Position numbers and translations under genes: made by a program
In this document: in pieces, positions 8,705-16,076 of the stretch
Numbering within the stretch: the stretch's first letter is position 1
How the letters are laid out: every line of letters begins with the position of its first letter
Virus record (IMG/VR): IMGVR_UViG_3300010299_000072
Coordinates: 1 to 22,887 of that record
Length of the DNA stretch: 22,887 nt
Reading direction: 5' to 3' (one strand)
Origin: a virus
Notes under the pieces: generated by a model
Seen by the model: only the letters and a program-made list of their open reading frames with translations
What the model was told of the DNA's origin: nothing
Database searches by the model: none

Positions 8705-9775
8705 TCAAACATATGGACCAATTGCTGAATCTAAACCAGAATCATTGTAGAATGGGAAGACGCCTTCATCCATTGTTTCGGTTGTGCTAGAGAATCTAAT
8801 GCCCGGAATAAATCCGATAGTATCAAATGTGCCACTGTCTTCATCCATTGTAATACCAGAAGAGTCAGACATGTTGTATGCAATTTCAGCAGAATTATCA
8901 CTGTCACTAAATCTTCTAGAGTTAGGATCAAGAATGTCTGCAATAGAGATATACTGACCATTGTATGTTGCATTGTTGAGAATATCAGAATCTTCTGCAT
9001 CAGTCTGGTAAATGTCAAATCCACGACTAACAGCAAATCTTCTCTGTGCATCACTATCAATTGCAGTGACAGAAGTAAGACTTGTAAATTCAGTTTCACC
9101 ATCAGAAACAATAATAGATGCAGCAGAAGCAGCAATATCAGAGTCTGTAATAATTTCAGTAAGTGGACTTCCGAACATATTTACAACTGGTTCAAAGGCT
9201 GTTTCAGTAAAGATAGCATAACCAGCTGGGTGTAGATATGTCTTATAATAATCAAACCATTCTGTTGCCGGAATAGAACTTTTGATAAGAATAGAAAAGA
9301 TTTGATAGAAATATGAATCTTGAATGAACTTTAGTGATTCAGCACCAATTCTACTCTGACCAACAATAAACATATCATTTCTAGGTAATAATTTTTCAAC
9401 GTCTTGTTGGAAGAAATATCTAAAATATGAATCAATAGAAACGTTTGTGCCTTTAATCTTATAAAGACTTGGTAACTGTTTAAGTGCAAATCTAGGAGAT
9501 GGGAATTTGTTCACACCAAAACTTGGAGACTTTTCCTGAAACAGTAAACTCAAAAATTCTTCAGAAGTAGACTCTGGGTCTCTTGCAGTAAAGATATTTT
9601 TTAAGTCATGAGCAATACCATCTTCACCGTCAATATACTCATAGTATGCTTTCAGAAACTCTACTAACTTAGGATATTGTTCTTTAAAATGTTCAGGGAC
9701 AATTGTATCAACCTGAGATTCTTTCAAGTCAACATTTAATCTATTTAAGTCAGAGAGAGTTTTAATATTAGACAT
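8705..9775 (-). CDS. gp7: gp7-like baseplate wedge protein, C-terminal module only
   Basis: The 356-aa protein follows gp6, where T4 has gene 7, and resembles the C-terminal part of T4 gp7 (1032 aa). Residues 24-130 (HFKEQYPKLVEFLKAYYEYI, then LKNIFTARDPES and LPSLYKIKGTNVSIDSYFRY) correspond to the T4 gp7 stretch with FEAFCEAYIQYL and FYSTKGIEASYKFLF. Residues 166-190 (SSIPATEWFDYYKTYLHPAG) correspond to LPSSRWKSDVIRFVHPVG. The large N-terminal and middle domains of T4 gp7 are absent. Residues 205-356 are an acidic tail with repeated DSD triplets and no T4 counterpart that I recognise. In T4, the (gp6)2-gp7 heterotrimer is the core of each wedge; this protein probably supplies the minimal gp6-binding core. 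It starts 2 nt after the gp6 stop, with a weak ribosome site suggesting coupling. Confidence 0.7.
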   Translation of the reverse strand: MSNIKTLSDLNRLNVDLKESQVDTIVPEHFKEQYPKLVEFLKAYYEYIDGEDGIAHDLKNIFTARDPESTSEEFLSLLFQEKSPSFGVNKFPSPRFALKQLPSLYKIKGTNVSIDSYFRYFFQQDVEKLLPRNDMFIVGQSRIGAESLKFIQDSYFYQIFSILIKSSIPATEWFDYYKTYLHPAGYAIFTETAFEPVVNMFGSPLTEIITDSDIAASAASIIVSDGETEFTSLTSVTAIDSDAQRRFAVSRGFDIYQTDAEDSDILNNATYNGQYISIADILDPNSRRFSDSDNSAEIAYNMSDSSGITMDEDSGTFDTIGFIPGIRFSSTTETMDEGVFPFYNDSGLDSAIGPYV

Positions 9776-9777
9776 TG

Positions 9778-11673
9778 TTAGTTAGTTACACCTACAATAG
9801 CTGATGCTTCATTAGTGTCAGGAGTAGCAACAGCAGTATTTGTACCAATTGAGATTAGAGTATTTCTTAATGGTTTGAATACACTATCATCAGCAGCAGT
9901 AGCAGTAATAGTTAAGTATGAATTTCCAGACGCAATAGACTCTGGTAAGAACCCTACAAGATTGACTTTACCTGTATTTGGTTCATAGTTACCAATATTT
10001 GAAACGACAACATTACCCTGCTTATCAACTGCTTGTAGTGTAGTTGAGTGTAAAGGAGCATTTCTAACTGTACAAGAAACACCATTCACAACAAATCTAT
10101 CACTAGTAATACTAGGTACAGACATCAAAGGAGCTTCAATAGCATTAATGAAATTAATTGTATAATCTGTTCTTACGAAAGAACCACTGTCTGGGTTTAC
10201 TACCGGAGTAAATCTAGCAGACATTTTAATATCAATATTTGAACCTAAAACAGAAGGATCAGCTACATCAACTTGCGCTTCAAGTTTAGACTTTCTAATT
10301 GTAGCATTAAATTTACCAGAGTTTGCTGCAAAATAGGAAGAGATTGTACTTTGAATTTTACCCTGTAATGCATTTCTAGTCAAGTTTGTCAAGGATTCAT
10401 TATATCTAAAGTTTGTCACCAAATCCAAGTATATGAATGTAGGTTCAACAAACTCTGCTTCAACACCAACTATAGAAAGTGGATCAGTTAGATTGCTTTT
10501 AATCAAAGTCTGTAGAGCTGCTTTTTGAATTGCATTAACATCACTTTCATATACAATAGAGATAATTGTCTTGCCATACTTGGCAGGAATATTGTCTTCA
10601 CCACCCCATGCATTAATAGACTTAATACCAGGTACACCGTTAGCAATTACACCCCTATAGTCTCCTGCTGCCACCAGTCTGTTCTGTGCAAGGTAGGAAA
10701 GTGGAGCATTTGTGCGAATAGATTCAAGGCTTTCTTTATCTGCACCGAATGCTGACTTAGTACCTTTTCTAACAATAGTATTCAGTGTTCTGTTGCCAAA
10801 TCCAGATACAGCCAATGTAGAAACAGGACTAAATGAACTAGCACCATTTGCTGATAGACCATTTGTTCTCAAATAGGTAATACGGATAACTTCACCATTT
10901 ACAGGGTTTTTACCTGTAATACCCAAGACACCAAAGTTAAACTCCCAATAACCATTATATGTTTCTAATGGAAGATAAAGAGCAGTGTCTGCTGTAACAC
11001 TTGTAATAGCATTACCACCAGAAGTAGCGTTAGCACTAAAGTAAGAAGTAAAGTTATCAGAGTTGATATTATCATAAACCTGAACACCAACTGTAGACAA
11101 ATCTAGGTTTTCATCGGGGACAACATATACTTGTCTATCACCTGTAATTTCGGCAATAAATGTTTTTACAACCAATTCACCTTCAAATACTCTAATGTAA
11201 GGATCACCGAGAGCATCTACAAAAGTATAAAGGTTTGGTTGTAATGGATTTGGATAAGCAGTATGCTCTACTAATGTTCTAAATATATATTGTGTACCAT
11301 CAACAGTTGCAGTGAACTGTGTTCCAGCGGGCATAGTGATACTGGAAGGTTTACCTGAACCAGCTCCCAAATCAACTGTTACTGTCAACTGAGCAGTAGA
11401 TGCAGTCTTTGATCTTGGGATATATCCAAAAGACAGTGAGTGGTTTACCAAAGATGTTCTAAGTTGTGCAGTAGGAAGAAATGCCTCATTTAAGGCAAAG
11501 TTTGCAATCAAGCCATTTAAATGTGTATTATATGCCAACACATCAAGGATATTAGAAAGTCCAGAACCTTCAAAGTCATAATCTGCAAATTCAGACTTCT
11601 GTGCAAAGTATGTCTTTAGAGATGTTTTAATATCATCAAAGTTTAAGTCTGATGAATTGATTGTGGTCGCCAT
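9778..11673 (-). CDS. gp6: Baseplate wedge protein gp6
   Basis: At 631 aa it is close to T4 gp6 (660 aa). The N-terminal 100 residues are the most characteristic: FADYDFEGSGLSNILDVLAY, NTHLNGLIANFALNEAFLPT and SLVNHSLSFGYIPRSKTAS form the helical core seen in gp6/baseplate-J-like proteins. The middle (about 110-400) is beta-rich, and 320-470 has the LAAGDYRGVI-type region. In T4, two gp6 copies per wedge join with gp7, dimerise into a ring and hold the baseplate around the hub, driving the hexagon-to-star change. It directly follows gp25 (2-nt gap, AAGGA site), the same gp25-gp6 pairing found in many contractile tail systems including type VI secretion. It is likely co-transcribed from the gp25 promoter with the gp7-like gene. 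Confidence 0.88.
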   Translation of the reverse strand: MATTINSSDLNFDDIKTSLKTYFAQKSEFADYDFEGSGLSNILDVLAYNTHLNGLIANFALNEAFLPTAQLRTSLVNHSLSFGYIPRSKTASTAQLTVTVDLGAGSGKPSSITMPAGTQFTATVDGTQYIFRTLVEHTAYPNPLQPNLYTFVDALGDPYIRVFEGELVVKTFIAEITGDRQVYVVPDENLDLSTVGVQVYDNINSDNFTSYFSANATSGGNAITSVTADTALYLPLETYNGYWEFNFGVLGITGKNPVNGEVIRITYLRTNGLSANGASSFSPVSTLAVSGFGNRTLNTIVRKGTKSAFGADKESLESIRTNAPLSYLAQNRLVAAGDYRGVIANGVPGIKSINAWGGEDNIPAKYGKTIISIVYESDVNAIQKAALQTLIKSNLTDPLSIVGVEAEFVEPTFIYLDLVTNFRYNESLTNLTRNALQGKIQSTISSYFAANSGKFNATIRKSKLEAQVDVADPSVLGSNIDIKMSARFTPVVNPDSGSFVRTDYTINFINAIEAPLMSVPSITSDRFVVNGVSCTVRNAPLHSTTLQAVDKQGNVVVSNIGNYEPNTGKVNLVGFLPESIASGNSYLTITATAADDSVFKPLRNTLISIGTNTAVATPDTNEASAIVGVTN

Positions 11674-11675
11674 TC

Positions 11676-12122
11676 TTATCTAATCCTTGATATTGAAGTA
11701 TCTAGCACTACAAGTTCTTCTGTGTTTACAACTTTGAATTCAACTCTAACCCCCAAATAATTTCTATCAGGATTATCTCTAACATTAACAGAAACTAACT
11801 CAACTCTAGGTTCATATAATCTAAGTGCATCTGTAATAGCATCTTCAATCAAAAAGGCATTTTCTTCATCAGTAAAGTTTTCAAATAATCTAGAGCGAAG
11901 GTCTGCACCAAAGTTAGGTTGAAAAGGCTTCTCACCAAAGTTTGTCTGTAAAATTGTTTTCACAGATTGTTTAACAGCAGCAGCATCAGTCTTTTTAAAA
12001 ATATCACCTGTGGTTCTTACAGCAAAAGTCAAATCCAAATCACTATATTTACGATTTCTCGTAGTGACAATGGATGACTCTAAATTGCCATCTTCTATTG
12101 AAAGTGCTTTTGTAACTGCCAT
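11676..12122 (-). CDS. gp25: Baseplate wedge / sheath-initiation protein gp25
   Basis: The 148-aa protein is a gp25 (GPW_gp25, TssE-like) protein, close to T4 gp25 (132 aa). Residues 25-40 (KYSDLDLTFAV) are the N-terminal strand, KPFQPNFGADLRSRLFENFT (65-84) matches T4 RPFDPEFGCDLSDQLFENMT, and YEPRVELVSVNV (103-114) carries the family's conserved EPR motif. About 17 extra residues lie at the N-terminus. In T4, gp25 sits on the gp6-gp7 core and its handshake region templates the first sheath ring. ATG at 12122 is preferred, although the ribosome site is weak (AAGAAAA). An exact late box ends 29 nt upstream, so this gene heads the gp25-gp6-gp7 unit. Confidence 0.92.
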   Translation of the reverse strand: MAVTKALSIEDGNLESSIVTTRNRKYSDLDLTFAVRTTGDIFKKTDAAAVKQSVKTILQTNFGEKPFQPNFGADLRSRLFENFTDEENAFLIEDAITDALRLYEPRVELVSVNVRDNPDRNYLGVRVEFKVVNTEELVVLDTSISRIR

Positions 12123-12150
12123 TGTACCATTTTTCTTATTATTCTATGTT

Positions 12151-13044
12151 TTATTTATACTGAAAATACCCAAGTCCATCAGTAATGAAGGTTCTGAAAT
12201 TAATATCAGTTCTAACTTTTCTCTGATATATTCCTCTATAGTTATTATCAACCTTGGGCATTACAACAATAATCTCTGCATGATAAACTTTATCTTTCTC
12301 TAAAATAACGTTTTCATCAAACCTACCAGAGATAGGGTCTTCAACTACAGGGTCTAAACTATCATAGTGTAAAATCAATCCTTGGAACAGATGATTGTCT
12401 TTCCAATAGTTTGCAAGTTCAAATGTAGCATAGGCATCATTCTGACCTTTACTATTCAAAACCTCATATACAACTGCCCTACCTTGTGTCTGTAAATCTC
12501 TAATGTCTCCAGTTACAAGAGTTTCGCCACTTTGCTTTTTAACTAAACCTTCAGTTACAATCAAACTGTGTTTCTTAAACTTTTCACTATTTCTAAAACC
12601 TTCAATTAGAGGAACATGACAATAGAACTGCTTTGCAATCTGCTTGCGTTCACTATTATTTAAATGATTGACAGTTGCTCTAGTTCCCGGTGAAGATACA
12701 AATAGAGATAATGGAATACCACTACCGAGTTTAGTGCCTGTGTCAATTTTCTCAAGTTTTATAGGATCATAAATTGGACTTGGTAAAATTCTAGACAAAC
12801 CCAAATTTTCTTTATATCTTCTGATAGTCGCAGAATTAATCAGTGACTTCTTAGAGTATTTCACTTTAGAGTCTTTACCAAAATATGTTCTCATTCTTTT
12901 GGCAATTGAAACAAAATAATCTTTTCCAATAATATTTTTTGCAACAATAGCACCTACAAAGGTGCCATCATTTCTGTTATTAGGGTCTCTTAGTAAGGCT
13001 CTTGCTTGTCTAGTTGTGAGTTTATTAAAATTTACATTTACCAT
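12151..13044 (-). CDS. Unrecognised protein between gp5 beta-helix gene and gp25 (297 aa)
   Basis: I do not recognise this family. The ATG at 13044 overlaps the TAA stop of the gp5 beta-helix gene (TAATG) and is preceded by AAGGGTGGAAG. A GTG three codons upstream is possible but less attractive. The protein is basic in its first 100 residues (KLTTRQARALLRDP, IAKRMRTYFGKDSK, RRYKENLG) and becomes beta-like later, with hydrophobic strands such as LFQGLILHYDSL and VYHAEIIVVMP. There is no signal peptide or membrane segment. Its last codons are embedded in the gp25 late box (TAT AAA TAA). Position at the end of the hub operon, just before the wedge genes, suggests a virion or baseplate-assembly protein that could link hub and wedge; this rests on context only. 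Confidence 0.7.
   Translation of the reverse strand: MVNVNFNKLTTRQARALLRDPNNRNDGTFVGAIVAKNIIGKDYFVSIAKRMRTYFGKDSKVKYSKKSLINSATIRRYKENLGLSRILPSPIYDPIKLEKIDTGTKLGSGIPLSLFVSSPGTRATVNHLNNSERKQIAKQFYCHVPLIEGFRNSEKFKKHSLIVTEGLVKKQSGETLVTGDIRDLQTQGRAVVYEVLNSKGQNDAYATFELANYWKDNHLFQGLILHYDSLDPVVEDPISGRFDENVILEKDKVYHAEIIVVMPKVDNNYRGIYQRKVRTDINFRTFITDGLGYFQYK
12152..12159 (-). promoter_or_regulatory. T4-type late promoter box for gp25-gp6-gp7
   Basis: An exact TATAAATA on the minus strand ends 29 nt upstream of the gp25 ATG. It is embedded in the last two codons and the stop of the upstream gene (TAT AAA TAA, Tyr-Lys-stop), so one sequence both ends that gene and starts the next unit. Confidence 0.75.
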
Positions 13045-14594
13045 TACTTCCACCCTTTACTTTCACCCAAGTCATAAGCATTAGACCATCCTTGATCAGA
13101 TAGACTATGATGTTTGTTACCCTTTTCATGATAAGCCATTGCCTTGGACAGTGCAATAGTTCCTGCTTTTGTTTTGGTGTAGTCGGCCACATTCTTACTA
13201 GTATCAATACCCTGCGCTTCTAAATTTTTTAAGTAATCAGGAATCCCATTACCATCGGCCCATTTATCAATTGCAACTGGAATAGGTTTATTTCTGTAGA
13301 GCGGCTCTTCTTTCAGCAAAGACATCATTGCAGCAGCACCACCTTCTGGTGTTGCAAATCCTGCAATAGAGTGTCCCCCACCAATTATGTCACTATTTGG
13401 AATACGACCGTATTTGTCTTCCCAAGATGAAGGATATATTCCACCCGGATTGTTATATCTCTCGGTAGCAGGGTCATTTGGATCAAAATCTCCTACTCCC
13501 GATCTTTCTTGTCCTTTATCATTTAATTTTGTACTTCCTTCAGGAATTTCACCATCTTCAAATGTCTCTGGAGTATCAACAGGGTCAGAAGGAGAAGTTG
13601 CACCACCTGTATCAAACCCACCTTGAACACTATTCTTAATACTTTCATCAATTACAACAGGTTTACGAATACCAACATCATAGGTTTTAGTTTGCCCTTC
13701 AGTCAAGTTTGCTTCTGTAGGCTTAGCAGTCACTTCAGCAACAGGGTCTGTGCTTGTCATGTATCTTGCTCTTTGTGCTGTGCCGATAAGGTCACCATGA
13801 TATGTTTTACCATACATGACCATATTTTCACCACCAATTGTCCCTTTTGAACCAAGAATAGATGTGCATATACCAACTAGTCTATTTGCTAAAGCAGAAC
13901 TTGTCATATTTTCTTTAGCAGTAAGTGTCATATGTCTACCAGAGTAAATATCAATATCTTTCTCTGCTGCCATTCTCAAGTAGTTCTTTGCATAAATGTA
14001 AGTATTATTCATAGCACCGATAGTATAGTTACCAAGAACAACTTCTGATTTATTACCTTGTAGAGTTACAATTCTATCACCTACAAAGTTTTCTACCTTT
14101 TCCTGTTCAATCTCTTCTACTTGTTTACCTTTTGTGGTAACAGTGTAGTTGTTACAAGATACATTAAAGTCACCTTCTACATTAATATTCAGATTGCCTT
14201 TATATGTAATGTCACCATTAGCATTTACAATCATCGTAAAATCATCACCAACCAAATGCACCATTTTACCCACTGAGTTAATAAGCATTGTAGCTTGTTC
14301 ATCAGCCTTTGGATACATTTCAATACCACTACCATCTTTATGAACATAGGATAGACGTTCACCACCTTGTGTATCGTCATGTTCAATTCTATGTCCAGAG
14401 GAAGTTTCTTCTACTTTGTTATGAGGATACTTTGGTTGCCAATCGGTTTTGATTAAGTCAGCACCTTCAACGCCATCAGGCAAAACAATTTTAGGTTCCC
14501 ACTCTTCCCGTGCAGCTTTGTTGGTAGTTGCCTTGCCAATATATTCCTCTCTTGGGAATGCACCATCCGGGTCTTTAAATCCTGTATCAGACAT
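13044..14594 (-). CDS. gp5: gp5 C-terminal part: beta-helix spike with extra NNPG-type domain
   Basis: The 516-aa protein lacks the OB and lysozyme domains of T4 gp5 and begins where the T4 spike begins. WQPKYPHNKV (52-61) and SGHRIEHDDTQGGERLSYVH (66-85) match T4 KGEYPYVHTM and SGHIQEFDDTPGQERYRLVH. Residues about 100-275 alternate short strands with G/N turns (NINVEGDFNV, RIVTLQGNKSEVVLGNY, DIDIYSGRHMTLTAK), as expected of the trimeric beta-helix needle. A low-complexity linker (285-375) rich in T, P, D and E follows. Then comes a compact domain at 378-516 with YNNPGGIYPSSW, IAGFATPEGGAAAMMSL, AIDKW and ALSKAMAYHEKG. This resembles the NNPGN...FATPE domain of assorted phage virion proteins, possibly wall-related. 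T4 gp5 ends after the helix, so this domain is an addition. The start has an AGAGGATT site overlapping the end of the amidase gene. Confidence 0.82.
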   Translation of the reverse strand: MSDTGFKDPDGAFPREEYIGKATTNKAAREEWEPKIVLPDGVEGADLIKTDWQPKYPHNKVEETSSGHRIEHDDTQGGERLSYVHKDGSGIEMYPKADEQATMLINSVGKMVHLVGDDFTMIVNANGDITYKGNLNINVEGDFNVSCNNYTVTTKGKQVEEIEQEKVENFVGDRIVTLQGNKSEVVLGNYTIGAMNNTYIYAKNYLRMAAEKDIDIYSGRHMTLTAKENMTSSALANRLVGICTSILGSKGTIGGENMVMYGKTYHGDLIGTAQRARYMTSTDPVAEVTAKPTEANLTEGQTKTYDVGIRKPVVIDESIKNSVQGGFDTGGATSPSDPVDTPETFEDGEIPEGSTKLNDKGQERSGVGDFDPNDPATERYNNPGGIYPSSWEDKYGRIPNSDIIGGGHSIAGFATPEGGAAAMMSLLKEEPLYRNKPIPVAIDKWADGNGIPDYLKNLEAQGIDTSKNVADYTKTKAGTIALSKAMAYHEKGNKHHSLSDQGWSNAYDLGESKGWK

Positions 14595-15284
14595 CTATCT
14601 GAATCCTCTTGCTCTACTTGCAGCCATAACTCCATCTACACCTAATGACCCCACTCTTCTAGCATCAGCATTTCGCAATACATTTCTTTTACCAAAAGAA
14701 TTCTCAACATATTTCACAACATCAAAGCCAGGGTCTGTTGCATTAAGATTTATATCAGAATGACCAAATGCTTGCCCACCTGGAAGAATAGTATAGAAGC
14801 ACTTCATAAATTTATGGAATGTATTCCACTGTAAAGGTGAGCATGAATTAATATCTTGCACACCATCATTCAATCCACCTACAAAAGCAACACTAATACT
14901 GTGCTGTAAGTGGTTTGTAACTGTTGTGTGTGCAGGGGTAGAGTTAATCAGTTTATTAATCTGAATACGTCCATCTCTGAGAATCAGGAAGTGGAAGTTG
15001 ATATCATCTAACCCATATTGATTAGAGAACCAATCAACTAATTCATCTCTTTTAAAGTTCTGTCTATAATCACTAGAAGTGTGATATACAATAACTTCAG
15101 TATATTCTCTTCTGCTAGAACGCAAGTATGATTCTAGTTCTTCAGCAGTTTCAATTATATCACCAACTTCAACTTTGTCAACATCAAAAATTGGATTTAC
15201 ATCATTACCTAAAAAGTCTGATTGTAAAACCTTTTGAGAAGGATTAAAAGCATCAGCAAAATTGATTGTCGTAGTTACAGCCAT
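14595..15284 (-). CDS. PGRP/amidase_2-fold protein (N-acetylmuramoyl-L-alanine amidase-like)
   Basis: The 229-aa protein contains a T7-lysozyme/PGRP-type domain at about 62-195. VIVYHTSSD supplies H68; INFHFLILRDGRI (96-107) matches T7 VGYHFIIKRDGTV; SISVAFVGGLND (129-140) matches SIGVCLVGGIDD; GHSDINLNATDPGFD (174-188) supplies H175 and D184. H68, H175 and D184 fit the zinc-ligand triad, with Asp replacing the T7 Cys130 as in AmpD-type enzymes. However, T7 Tyr46 is Phe98 here and T7 Lys128 aligns with Ala182, so catalysis is uncertain. An N-terminal extension of about 60 residues is not recognised. There is no signal peptide, and the gene lies between the gp5 OB and beta-helix genes. It probably replaces the gp5 lysozyme domain as the hub's peptidoglycan-acting part (inference). 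It has a GAGGA ribosome site. Confidence 0.8.
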   Translation of the reverse strand: MAVTTTINFADAFNPSQKVLQSDFLGNDVNPIFDVDKVEVGDIIETAEELESYLRSSRREYTEVIVYHTSSDYRQNFKRDELVDWFSNQYGLDDINFHFLILRDGRIQINKLINSTPAHTTVTNHLQHSISVAFVGGLNDGVQDINSCSPLQWNTFHKFMKCFYTILPGGQAFGHSDINLNATDPGFDVVKYVENSFGKRNVLRNADARRVGSLGVDGVMAASRARGFR

Positions 15285-15290
15285 TATATC

Positions 15291-16076
15291 TTAATCCTCT
15301 TGTGTGCCTGTTGTAGTTCTAACAGGTGAACCACTAGATGACCTAACAATACCACCAGTGTCAGTTCTAACAATATTTTGTAAATCGCCAAATGTATCTG
15401 GTCTAGATGCTTCTGTAGGAATGAACATATTCTTTTTAAATTGGTCAGTTGATATTTTGTTCAATTGGTCACCTAAAGCCTTGCACGACCCTACTCCACC
15501 ATCACCACCTCCTGAAGTGTCACTATACCTAACATTTGTGCCTTTTACATATATCAGTGTCGTGTCACACAACATAGCAGAAAGTTCAGCAGCATAAATG
15601 CCCGGAGAACCACCCACTCTTGTTTCATCTTCTTCTGTGAGTTTAGACCTTTTTGACACAGAATTAGGGTCTTCATAAGTGCCTACTTCTGCCCTTGCAA
15701 CACCAGGAGCAAGACCACCCGGAGTTAGTGGTTTATTTGATCCACCATCAAATGGATTTGGCGCACCTTTACCGGGTTGATTTTCATGTTCTACTTTTTC
15801 ATTACCAATAATCTTTGTCCCAGGTGGACCATAGTTAGGAAAGTCAGTAGGATCAAGATTATCATCAAACTCTTCATTTGAATTCAGTTGGTTATTTAAA
15901 ATTCTTTCTGTAATTTCTGCTTTAGTTTCAAATGGGTGAGTTGAACCTTTTGGAAGATAGTTTGCAACATATTTATCAAATTCTGCACCAAGATTAGGAT
16001 CACCCAAGTATCCAGTAACTTGTCTAGAATTTTGATCCTGAGTTGGTGCAACTTCTTGGTTATACGTGGTACTCAT
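15291..16076 (-). CDS. Unrecognised hub-operon protein (261 aa)
   Basis: I do not recognise this family. The ATG at 16076 overlaps the preceding gene's stop (TAATG), implying coupled translation. The sequence is hydrophilic and probably flexible. There is a short helical segment (FETKAEITERILNNQL, about 49-64), a Pro/Gly/Asn-rich middle (80-130: NYGPPGTKII, GKGAPNPFDGGSNKPLTPGG), and one more compact stretch (155-210) with GIYAAELSAMLCDTTLIYVK, a glycine run and a second cysteine (C170 and C198). The C-terminus is rich in S, T, R and G (GGIVRSSSGSPVRTTTG). It shows no membrane segment or catalytic signature. It sits between the gp5 OB gene and the amidase, in the space that in T4 would be inside gp5, so it may connect these parts; that is inference from position. 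Confidence 0.7.
   Translation of the reverse strand: MSTTYNQEVAPTQDQNSRQVTGYLGDPNLGAEFDKYVANYLPKGSTHPFETKAEITERILNNQLNSNEEFDDNLDPTDFPNYGPPGTKIIGNEKVEHENQPGKGAPNPFDGGSNKPLTPGGLAPGVARAEVGTYEDPNSVSKRSKLTEEDETRVGGSPGIYAAELSAMLCDTTLIYVKGTNVRYSDTSGGGDGGVGSCKALGDQLNKISTDQFKKNMFIPTEASRPDTFGDLQNIVRTDTGGIVRSSSGSPVRTTTGTQED

Noticed and set aside
8731-9135. Minus-strand 134-codon frame (Leu-rich) inside the gp7-like gene
   Set aside because: It overlaps in another frame on the same strand; the Leu/Leu-Leu runs come from frame-shifting the DSD-rich sequence. No promoter or ribosome site.
13044-13053. GTG start for the 297-aa gene three codons upstream
   Set aside because: ATG at 13044 forms the same TAATG overlap seen at other junctions and has a better-placed AAGGGTGGAAG site.
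15969-15976. GATAAATA-like match on the minus strand inside the 261-aa gene
   Set aside because: It resembles the gp10N box but is not placed before any start codon; one-mismatch matches are common here.
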